DNA from: Zhengitettix transpicula
Lineage: Eukaryota > Arthropoda > Insecta > Orthoptera > Tetrigidae
Assembly (NCBI GenBank): GCA_037074705.1
Contig: CM073593.1
Location: forward strand, 19,433,001-19,497,000
Reading direction: 5' to 3'
Length of the DNA: 64,000 nt
Below, piece after piece: positions 49,501 to 62,048 of the stretch (the stretch's first letter is position 1; each line of letters begins with the position of its first letter). Made by a program: the position numbers and the translations under genes. The notes beneath the pieces are model-generated. The model searched no databases and was not told the origin of the DNA. It saw only the letters and a list, made by a program, of their open reading frames with translations.

Positions 49501-52500
49501 AAAACACAGAATAAAAGTATAGACAAATATTTTATAATCTTTTAAAAATATATATTTGAGAACCTCTTTTTTTAAAAGTAATAGACCAACGTCCAATTCA
49601 GCCTCAGCAAACTTCACATTTTCTCCATCTTCTTTGCAGAAGACTGACACTGTCGGAGGCTCAGTCAGAAGATTGTGATCAATCTTTTGAATTGGAGATT
49701 CAAAGTTCATTTTACATCTAATTCCCTGTAAGTGTATGTATTTATTTACATCTTCAACAGTAATTTCACAATTTGCTGTGGGCATAATTTCAGCTTTAGA
49801 ATGATTGAATCTGCAACAAATTTCTCAACATGTAATTTTTTTCATTCATATCTTATACAATATAGTGAAACAACAACTGGCTAATCTCAATAAGATGAAG
49901 AGAAACACATTTTTTAATGAGATGTAAAGTTGTAATTATTTATCTTTTGTAGCATCTAACACACTAAATGTAGATTAATGTTGTCTTAAGTCTTAAAATA
50001 AGTAATTGCCTGTTAAATCAAGTTACCTATATATATTTTGCATATTTACAGTAAATATGTCACATATACTGTGTAAGCCAGCTACTATAGTCCCAGAATT
50101 GGGATTTTCCTCTTCCCAGCATTAAGCTAGGAATTTTAAAATAAGTTCCCTTAATCTGTGACATGTAGTCTATATTTGAGGGTTACTTGTTCCAGGGTCA
50201 CAAACGTTGGGCATAAGGTAACAGTTGTTGCTGTTCTTTTTGGATCAGTCTGCCAGCTATCCTCCAAATTCAGTCAAGGCATGTAGCCAAGAATTCTGTG
50301 CCCCCACAACAAACCAAACTCACATTTCAAAATGGCAGGGGACAAGTACCAAATGCCTGGCCTACCTGATGCAAGTTTCCATTGCTTCACTTGAAAATTC
50401 CAGGCAGGATCCTTAAAATACAGTTCAGGGGATGAGGGGTAATGAGAAAATACAAGTAACATTCTCCAAAATGTACTTTTTAATTAAAAATTAAAAAGAG
50501 TAATAATTTAATTTAGAAGATGTGAGATAAGAACGTTTCAACTTATTTGGCCCAAGACAAAAAAATGTGTTGTAAATGTTACTGAGTAATTTAACATTAG
50601 TTTATGAATGGCACGAACATTTTGAAAAATGAGCAATTGTATTTGTGCCATTGAAACTTCATTAGTAATAATCTGTTTTTAGGGGTGTTGTGCCACTTTT
50701 TTTTTTTTTTTTTTGCAAGTTTGCCAACATTTTGCTTCTGAACATCAAGCATTTTCAAGGCTAGGCCAAGACTAATGAATTTTATTTAGTGAGATAGGCT
50801 ACATGAGGGTTATCTGCCTTGATGACTCTCTCCTTTAATAGCACAGGAAGGGATGGAAAAGAGGAAATGTGGAAGGTAGGGCAACAACTAGGGCCTAAAA
50901 GCTACAGAAAACTGCATCAGGTAGGTTGGGCATATGGTACTTGTCCCACACCCTTCCAATAATGGGAGCAGGGTCTACTGTGCAGATGCAGCATTCCAAA
51001 TCCCATGCCTCAACCAATTTAAATAGCCTCCTGAATCTTTCTAATGAAATAAATTTATTATGTGATAAATTGGAAATAGATAAAGCAATGAGAGTTCATA
51101 TGATACTGGGTAAAATAGGAGTTTTAATAAAAGTAACTGTACTCCTATACATAAGAATTAAGTAATATTTGACTCAGATTAAATAACTTGAATAAGGAAA
51201 AGTAAGAATATTGTATATTCAACAGTTATACTTACATAAAAAAAAAAGTTTTGCGTAAAGGAAACTTGTGAAATATGATATCATCCAATATAATTTGTAA
51301 GCAAAATTTATGACATACTGAAGCATCATCTTCTACTTCATTGTATCTTTCTTGAGATACTGAAGTTAATGATTCTACAAGAGGATTTTCTCCAACCACA
51401 GCAACTAAATTATTTTCTTTCAGCATTGTAGATATTAAATTGTCTTGCTGAATTTGAGCTGTGCTTGGAACATCAAAGGTGCTAAATATTTCATTATCAG
51501 CAACACACTTTTCATCTTTACTGAAAGTAGATTGACTTCTGTAGTTCAAAAAATCATATTCATCCTCATAAGGGTTTTGTGCTGGACCTTTTACATACTT
51601 TAACTTAATTGTAATATCAACATAAGGTTTCCCATCACAACCTTTAGGAATTTCTCCAGTTTCAGATATAATTAGATAGCAATGATTCTTTATTGCAATT
51701 GTATTATTAACAGCATAATGACTACAGAAATCAAAAAGGTTGTCTGTTGGAACAAGAGAAGTGATGTCAATATCAGAAAAAGCAATTTCTTGTGTTCCAG
51801 ACATCAGTCTTAATGTAAGTACAGAAATATCATTAAAATAAGTTTGCAGGAATTTCAAAGAACTTCTTATACGTACAACAACTTTTTCATTTGTTACTGA
51901 ACAGTAGCTGAATAAATCAGTTATTGGGCTAGCTTGTATTGTATAACCCATTATGTTGCAACAAAAATAAAAATCATGTGAATGTTGCTTCTCGATATCT
52001 GGAACAAGCTAAAACAACATTTCAAATTAAAAATAAAAGTTTATAGCAGACAAACTTTATACAGAAACACAGCATCCAAGTAATGATTATTTGTGATAAC
52101 AACTGTAATATCTCTAAATATAAAATTATTATGTCCTTGAAAATTAGGTATTAAATGTGTAAACAAAACTGTTATCAATTTATTCTATCAAAAAACAAAT
52201 AATAATCATACAAAGAGATTGTCACAATTGTGTGCCTTGAATATAATTTTAAAAATCTGCTTTCCTCTATTGTTGAAGTATTAACATTTAATGCTTCAAA
52301 TAATATTCACATACTAGCTTTAATTAGAATTTTTTTTGTATCTCACGTATAAGCGATCAGACAAATTGTCCATCAGTAGATTAATAACTACATACACACA
52401 CACATTTATAATGACCATAATAAACCTCAAACTAAATGTGGTTCACTGACATGTGACACAGGCCTTCCTGTTTTCAGGAAGAATGCTTAGGCTTTTGAAA

Positions 52501-55500
52501 TTTTACACCCTCCTTACTAATCAAACATGGTGACACCAACTCTCAATTAAAGTAAACTGACTAATCTCAATCTATCTTTCCTGCCCATATTAATTAATTT
52601 GAAAATATAAAATCAGCCTTACTTGCTTTTACATAACTGTCACAAGGTGTTTTCCACAAAGAAAATAACATATATGCCGATGTTGATTAAAGGTTTATTT
52701 CCCTGGAAAGCAACATTTTACAAATAATGCAACCTCACAATTAAAATATGAAACATGAGTTTAAAGTATAGTAATTAGATAAACCAGTAGCCAAATATAA
52801 TATTTCTGCAATTCTTCTTTCTTTTGTTAGGTGATTCAAGAAACACAAGAGACATAAGATCAACACACCACACAAACTCAAAAGTAAAGCTAAAACAAAG
52901 TTAAATACAATGACAATAGGAAAACGAAGATGGGTTAACATAACAATACAATAAGAATAGCCATGATTGAGTTTGATAGTTACACTTTGTACACTAAATG
53001 TACAGATATTAGGTTTAATATGTAGCATTTCTGATATTCTGGAATAGAACCTGGTGCCAACATCCAAAATCTTAGCATTTTGCCAATCAAATGAATGTTT
53101 CAAAATGATGATATTTTTGGAGACTGCAGATTTTTTAACAGTGGGACATTTGATATTGGAAATATGTTTGTTGATATGGGTATTAGTGATCTTGTGTTTG
53201 CCAAATATAGCAGTAATTACAATAAGAGCAAGAGATTTTGTAAACTACACAGTGTTTGATTAGGTGTCAAGTGGGTCATTGTGGTTTTTTTATCAAGAAG
53301 GAAAGTGTGTTAGTAGATTCGCTTAGGTGTCAAGTGGGTTAATGTGGTTCTTTATCAAGAAGAAAAGTGTATTAGCAGATTTGTAAATGATGGATATTTT
53401 ATATTCTTGAAAAATGTGGATGAAAATATGAAGTAAAAATGTGTAAAAAAAACAATGTGTATGTATGAATAATGTAAAAGTATCAAATTAATTATCTCAT
53501 TTAGATAGGAAAGAGAGACATGGTAGTATGCTTACCTGCAGCCAGCCAGTGCACAGAATGTTGTAAGACTCCTTCCTGAAGGAGGAGGCTGAGAGCCTCC
53601 GAAAATTTGAAGAACAACCTTCAGTTCCTTATGGTGACACCACACTTCACTTTCAGGTAAGCCACAACCTATCTCTCTTTCCTTTCCATACCAATATTAC
53701 AATTATTTTTGACAATGTCATATTCTTACTAATATCATATATAGTGGTGGTTCATGATTTTGTGAAGTTATTTGCTACATCACATGAAGCAACCATTTTT
53801 ATGAGGATAACTAGGTAAAACAATACTGCAACAGCATTGTGTTGCAAATACTCTGACCAAAAACCATAATATGCCTACTGCCTACATTTGTGATTCCGTC
53901 CACAGTACCCAATAGTGTCTAATTTTTAAAATCAGAATAATTCAACACCAAATTGACCCACATTTCTAATATGAAAGTATGTGCATATTTTAAATAGTTA
54001 ATTTTTGGAACAAACCTCGCAGGATTGAAATATTGTATACACTATGATTCTCCTTAATTTTTTTCTTAAAAATATTATTTGATTTTTAATAATACTATTC
54101 AAAATGTACAAATACTATTTTTGTTTTGAAAATATAAGCTACTTTATAATAACATTTTTAATTACTGGAATTTCATTGCTTATGCAACTGATGTGGTTGC
54201 CTCTTTGTGTTGTTGCTCAGCTGTTTGCTCAGTAGCACTTTAGAGGTGGTGCAAAGGGGTGAAACAGAACACTACACATGCACATTTGTCATTCCAGGGA
54301 GAAATCTTGAGTTACGTCTGATTGACACGGCCATATGGCTGCATTAACAACAGTGAGATTGCCACACGTTGGGGAGTTTAAAGTCTTCAATATCGAAGCA
54401 GAAATTTGCAATGTTAAAACATAATTTGTGCCCAGCCAGCACACAGATCATTCCATCTCTTCTGACAGAAGGGGCTCAGGCCCTCAAAAATTTGAGAATT
54501 TTTATACACCTCAGCACAACTTGACGAACTGTGGATTTCTGTTAAGCCAACTTCACTGTCTCCCTTTTCTATCTAAATGTATTAGAATAGGAAAGAGAGA
54601 GACAAGGTAGCCAATTACATAAAATCAACAGTTGATTCAGTCAGGCTGTGCAGAATATATAAAGAATATAAAATTACAATATAGTATAAGTAATGTGTAT
54701 TAGGAAAATAACTAATTTCTACATTACCAAATTCAAGTTCTCTGCTTTTCCTACAAGGAGAGTGAAAGTAAATTTATCATTTCCTTTGTCTTTTGGACCT
54801 ATTTGTATCAGACCCTCTTCTTCACATAACTCAGGTTGATATGTAATGTTCTTGCAAGTTACTGGTTGTAGAGGCAAATTTACATTCTGTTGCATTGGTT
54901 CCTTCAAATTCAGAAATGTAAAATGCTGTGTAAGGTCCAGTTAAGTTAATAATTACAGTATATGATTTAATTATGTAAAAGAACAACTTCAATCACAACA
55001 GTATTGAATAAATTTAATTTACACAAACTAAAAACAATAAAAATAATTAATGCTTAACATAAAAACTTTGCTCTGTAAAAGACATTTACAAATCTTATAG
55101 ATTAAAAGTGTTCAAATAATTATAAGATCTTATTATCCTTAATCACTAATATCTCATAAATATTGGAATAATAAATCAAAGAAAAATTCATATATATCTC
55201 ACACATCTTGATATACAATGCTATGATTGTCCAGCATTCCACCTGATATGTATCCAGCCACACAGCACTAGCAAGTTAAACCAAAACCTGATCATATGCT
55301 TTCACAAAAACATATTCCAACCTTTCTCCTATTAATTTCTATTCCTTACATTGTAATTATTCCTTAGTGGATGCCTCTTCTCAATCCATTCCTCCTCTCC
55401 TCTTAGAAAAACCCAATAAGACTTTTTATATTCACCTAGTCTAGGACTTGTCCCATTGGCTGAAATGGTTAAGGTGTCAACATACCAAACAGACTAATGG

Positions 55501-56909
55501 ATTCAAGTCCCACCCTGGCCAAATATTTTTAGTCTTCCCTTCTTCTTCTTCCTTCTGCCTCCTTGCTTATAACATATGATTTTCTAAGTGTGTAATTCTA
55601 CGCATGAGCATATGCACCCACTTAGTGTATGCCCACCTTTCTCCTCTTTATATCTATCCTTCCTCGCTATTGGGATTATAAACAATTTAAGCATTATTCC
55701 TCACAATTTTTGTCATGACCTTTCCTTAAGAGATAAACTTAATAGCTTTGTTGGTTGTCAATTGATGGCCTTGAAATGAAAGCATTATTGACATTCTCTC
55801 TCCAATTTAAACATTTTCCTAATTTTATTTTGTAATATGAAATTACAAACATCATACACCAAGCAAGAGTGATCCACTAAGTTCACAGCACCAGCATGAT
55901 TGATTCAGCCTTCAGACCACGGCAGACCTCAGAATGCAGTTTCTTGAGTGCATAACAATAAATAATAAATTTCCAAGGTTGTCATACCCAATATTATATA
56001 ATGTCTTGCAATTATAGATTATTTTTAATAACCTGATAAGTCTAAGGAATTGTCATTTTATAATTTAAATAAGTTCCCTATTCTAAAGCCCACATAATGA
56101 CCCTGAGTTTGAGTATAAAATAATATTAGATTTAGAATTGAAATATTTTTTCTTGTTAAGTGACAAATCTTGCTCACATTTTAAATCTGTTACAAAAAAT
56201 TTTTTTTGCATAATTTAAAACACATAATTTATAAAATGAAAAAATTACGTCCAATAGAAAATAATGAATAAGAAAGATATCCACTTCAGACAAAAAGGTG
56301 ATATAAATACCACAAAATGTTTCTGGGATCCTTGTCCCCTTCGTCAGGTGATACAAAGAACCTAGAGAAACACAACTGCAGTGGTCAGTTGACGCTTTTG
56401 AGTGTTGTCAACCGATCAGTGCAGTTGTGTTTCTCTAAGTTCTTCTAAGCACCTGACGAAAGGGACAAGGATCCCAGAAATGTTGTGTGGTATTTATATT
56501 ACCAGTTTGTCTGAATTGGCTATGTTTCTTATTCATTACATATAATTTTTCTAACATTATTTAATTAAATCCAAATACACCATGAAACAATATATTTGCA
56601 CATTCTGTTGTTAAAAATCCAAATACTGGACAGCACTTCCAGGAGCTGACATAGTGTGTAAACATAATTCAGTTAAGTTGAAATACAGATTGAAACTAAA
56701 TAATTACAAAGAAACACAATGCAAAAAGATGGTATGTAGACCTAGGGTAATAAAGGTTGGTACAGTGTAGGGCAAGAATATTAGGAAAAAGACAGCAGTT
56801 ACAATATATAGCTTTAAGTAATTAAGGATCTTATATTTATAAAACAATGCTATCTGAAGAGTAGAGAAAGTAGAACAGCCACTCATAAATAAAAAGCACT
56901 TTTATATTT

Positions 56910-56964
<55 letters not shown>

Positions 56965-59900
56965 TATGGAAAGGATAGAGAGATAGGTTGTGGCTTACCT
57001 GAAAGTGAAGTACGGTGTCGCCATGAGGAACTGAAGGTTGTTCTTCAAATTTTCGGAGGCTCTCAGCCTCCTTCTTCAGGAATATAAATGAATGCCTGTC
57101 TGTTTCTCCCCTATACATTCCTAAACCATTCATCTGATTGCAATGAAACTTTGGTGAGTTGTTGTGCACACCACCACAAAGAATTCTGTCAGCCTGTTGA
57201 AGCATTACACAGGTCTCAAGAGGTGAATGGGGATGAAAATTAAAAACTCACAAAAATGGCTAACAAAAGCATTGATTAATTATTTTCGGGGTCAATGTGA
57301 TTAAGAATTTCTATCCAGCTGTTGGTAGTGTATAATTTCAACCCATAAAGCTCCAATAAGGGAGGGGATGGAGGGGAGGGGAGTTACATAAAAAATGTGA
57401 AAGAACAGAGACTGGCATCAAATCAAAGATTTTTATGTCAATGAGTTTAATTCGGACATTCAATATGTCAGTTAAGTTGTAGTTCAGCCCCTAGGTGTGG
57501 GGGAGAAAGTGAGTGAAATACTATTACATAAATGTAATGAGTAAACAATGGAGACTGGGGTTATAAAAGTTATAAAGTTTAATTCGGAAATTTAACACAC
57601 TGTTGAATGTATAGCTCAGCTGGTAGGAGTTGAGGTGGAAGGGAGTGAAACAAATTTAAATTTACAAACTTAAATGTGTAGATCAATTTCTACCAAACTT
57701 TACACACGTTACTTATGATACAGGAACAAACACTGAGAGTTAAGACATACCTACTGCCTCTAGGGGAGAACGTTGGGATGTAATTTAAAAAACATTCATG
57801 AATGGCTATTATTAGCATTGAATAAAAAGTTGTCAGGGTTGCTTTATTTTGATAGTGTCATTCTAGAATTTTTAAGTGCCTAGTTCCAACTCCAAAAGGC
57901 AAGGGAGGGAAGCACCCTTTAGCGTACAGTAAAAGGACCGAGATTAATGTTGATTGCAAATTTATAGTAGTTGCCGAATTTAATTCTCACATTCACCATA
58001 GATATTAGAGGCAAGTTTGTCTTTCTCTTTTGTTCAAATGTTGTTAGAGAAAGACACAAAGTAGTGTTGAAATGTCCAGCTATGTTTAAATTATTTTCTG
58101 TGTAATTGTTTTTCATATTAAATTTGTCTAGAAATTAGGCTTGTGTGTTCAAATGCTGTCAGTGAAAGATGTAAAGTAGCTTCAAAACTATGTATGTTTT
58201 AATTATTTTCCATGTAATTGTTTCTCGTATTAAATTTGTCTGAAAATTAAGGATATATTAATTTTGACTATTATTTATCACTTGTAAGTAAATGACTAAA
58301 TTATTATGCAGTATAATATATTAATTACAGTTTAGACTTAATATCTGACACATAACATCTATAAAATATTATGCATGATCAGTAAACTTGATACCGTGTT
58401 TAATACAACAATTCACAAATTTAAAATATTCATATTAAATGTAATTAATGTTGAATATTTTTTATCATTCCTCTTCAGCCCATTGAGGGCCTATACCTAC
58501 TAGGACAGCTTCCAAATAATCATTTTCCATGACACATGGTCAGCACAGTGATTTCCTTCAGCCTTAAGTCCAGTTTTCATGACCATGACAAGGACAAACA
58601 TCCAGGACCTCTGTGTTGCGAGACAGTCAAGCATCACACCATAGCAGGTCAACAATGTTGAATATCCCTATCACTAATATATAATTGGGGGGGGAAAGTG
58701 CATGCATACCTTACAGGGTGCTTTGTTGCTGACATTTTTCAAGTAGTTCATCTCACTATCTTTATCTGAAATCTGGATATGCATTAACAACTCAGGCTTA
58801 AAAGGTTTATAAGAATTGGCATCAATCAATTTTTCCCATTTATCTGAAATCTTAATAAAAGGATATTAAATTAATAATTAACCTAAAATGATATCACAAG
58901 GATAAAGCAGTAATTGTACCTTATTCTCTATCCCTGGACGTATCAAAACAGCACAACGCAATGGAATTAATAAATAACCAATTCGAGTGTTATCAAAGAA
59001 GCACTCAACCTTAATTGATGCATTTCCAGCACGCAATCTACAAAAGATATCCATCAAATACACACAAAGAAGACTAGTCACCAAAAACAATTTCAGTTAT
59101 TACATATAAACAAATTAAATACTTAATTATTTGATAAAAATATCATGGGCTTCAAAAAACCATTTAAGAACATTTCTTTCCATAAAAATAAGCTAACAAT
59201 AAGTAGAAGAACAAAATGCTCAGCATAAATCTTAAGAATTCATTTCACTATATATTATAAATATATATTATAAATAAATATATATTATAAATAAATATAT
59301 ATTATAAATAAAATATTTTTGTTAAGAATATTCCCACAGTAAAACAATAATCATCCATAATTTTCGACAAATTATTTTCAAAATATTAAATTTTTACTCA
59401 TAAATAGTTTCTTATTTGTCCAAACACACAAAATTTCCAACATAAATTATACATTAATACATAATAATACAAACAAATATATACAAATTCATTTTCTTTT
59501 AATTTTATTGAATGTGATCGAAAAACAATCATATAATTTAATAAATGATCCTATATTTATCAACAAGGTCAAATTTTTGTTAGAACACAATGTCTCTATG
59601 ATAATAATGATTGCAGGTAGTCTACTTGTCACTGAGCTTTAATTTCAAGCAAGTCACCAACTATTTCTCTTTCTGATTGAAAATTAATAATAAGAAATAT
59701 AGTCAAATGCAAACAAAAGAAGTGATCATATAAATACCACACAATGTTTCTGGAAGACTCATTCTTCAGGTACAGAAACAAACTGCATGATTCAGCTGAC
59801 AAAACTCAAACTCTTTTGACTCTGACTCATGCAGTTGTCTCTCTCTAGGCAGTTACGTTGTTCTTTTTCTGCACCTGAAGAAAGGAAGAAGGCTTCCAGA

Positions 59901-62010
59901 AATGTTGTGTGGTATTTATATGATCACTTCTTTTGTCTGCATGTGGCTATCTATCATGTGGTTTACCTGAAACTAAAGTGCGGTGTAGCCATAAGGAACT
60001 GAAGGTTGTTCTTCAAATTCCATGCATCGGCTGGCTCCGGAGTCCACCACAACCTATCTCTCTTTCCTTTCCATATCAAAATTGCAATTATTTTTGACAA
60101 TGCCATATTACCTGAAAGTGAAGTGCTGCCAACTTTCTGAAATCAATAGCTGATCCAGGCTGGTTTAGGTGAAAGTTCCAAAAAATGGGCCCAGCCATAC
60201 ACACAGTTTAGATTTTCCTTCCTAACAAAGGAAGCTGAGGCCCTTGAAAATTTGGAACTTTCACCTAAGCCAGACTGGACTGTTGATTTCAGGTAAGTCA
60301 GCATTGCTGTCTCTGTTTCCTATATAGGTGTGTTATTTAATTTGACCTTGTCACATTTTCCTTATAAATATAGCCTGTATGTATGTATGTATTATGTATG
60401 TTTGTGTGTATTTGTGTATATTCCGCATACAAATCTACACCCGTGGAACAATATTCACCACAAAGCATGTGTTCTTTGCAACAGGGAAACAAACCCTGCG
60501 GGGGTGAGACATGCCTACCACCTCCGGAAATGGGGGTTAACAGGGGAGAATATTTTCAAACATTCTAAAACGGCCAATATTTGAGCCAGATAATTATTTT
60601 TCAGAGTCAAAGAGATTGATAGTGTTCCTACTGATGTTACCTGTGTATAATGTTAACCCCTTACAGCCCATTAGGGGGTGAAGAAAATAATGTGAATATA
60701 ACTGATATTGGAGTCAACTCCAGGGTTATGGAAGTCACTGATATTAATTAAGAAATTCAACTTGCCATATAATCCCTAGGAGTGGGAGTGGAAATTTTCA
60801 AACATGTAAATACAGCTGACATTTTCGTAGAATAAAAAATTTTCAGCTTTAATTAGATTGATAGTATTTCTACCGATGTTGTTCGAGTATAATTTCATCC
60901 CCATTCTGCATGGTAGTTGGGCACGCTTACAGGTGGGGGTGGAGGGGCGTTACATAAAAATAAATCACATAAAAATAACAAAAAACAATTGAGTTTGTAG
61001 TCAAATCCAGAGTTATGGTTGCCTCTGAGTTTCATTATTACATTATACTGCTATTTAACTCCGCCAAGCAGGGGTGGTCAGTGGTGGAAATTTTCAATTA
61101 TCTCAAATGGTCGATATGTTGGGTCAATGGCATGGATAGTATTTCTAATTATGTTGTTTCTGTATAAATTCAACCCTTTTCATCATGGGAGAGAAGCACG
61201 TTTGGGGATGGAGGGTCGTTACAAGAAAATAACTCAAATACAACCGAGATTGGACTCAAACCTAGGGTTATCCATGTCACTGAGTTTAATTTTGATATCT
61301 AACTTCGAATTTAACCACTTGGGATTGGATAGGGGGGTAAATTTTTAAACATATCAAACACACTAAATTTGCATCGGATAGATACTTTTCAGGGTCAATC
61401 AGATTCATGATAATTGTCTACATGTTGCCTGTGTATAATTTCAACCCCTTATGGATGTCGCTGAATTTATTTATGACAATCTGGGCAATTTTCAAGGGAT
61501 TGCGAAGTGTTCAGGTGTGAGAGGGGTTGGGCGAGGATAGAAATTTTCAAACATGTTAACCAGCCGATTTTTGCGTCAAATAAATATATTTTTGGAACAA
61601 TGAGATTCATAAAATTTCTTTACATGTTCTCTGTGTATAATTTCAATACCTTGGGTGTGGAGCACCCTTAAGGATGGGGTGGAGTTGCATATCACAAAAA
61701 CAACTGATATATAATCAAATCCAGTGTTGTGGATGTAAGATTAATTATGACATTCAACTTTTTGCTTAATCCTCAGTAGACAGGGGTGGACAAATCGTGG
61801 AAATTTTTGATCATTTTAATCAGCCAATAAATTTGTCAAAAGAACCTTTCCAGAGTCAAGAGTTCAACTTCTTTCAGCATGGGAGGTGAACACATTTAGG
61901 GATAAGGGTTGAGGTTCGTTACATACAAATAACGCAACAGCAACAAAAAATGGAGTCTAATCAGGGGTTGTGGATATATAATTACCCAGGCAACGCCGGG
62001 CACCCAGCTA

Positions 62011-62048
<38 letters not shown>

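Noticed and set aside
51232..51951. A complete 239-residue protein starting MGYTIQ
   Set aside because: This is CEP120 exon 6 read into the intron. The true exon starts at 52008 and ends at 51236 with a GTAAGT donor.
53576..53610. The GGAGGCT-GAG-AGCCTCC hairpin as a transcription terminator
   Set aside because: The setting is a eukaryotic intronic repeat, the stem is not followed by a T-run, and the same hairpin recurs in family members beside CTGA and GAAA.
55449..55540. A functional tRNA gene
   Set aside because: Box-like motifs are present, but there is no pairing acceptor stem and no clear anticodon arm, so it is a SINE head.
60330..61348. Frames of 84, 61 and 109 codons
   Set aside because: They lie inside the Helitron-like repeat array, differ between units and show no domain.
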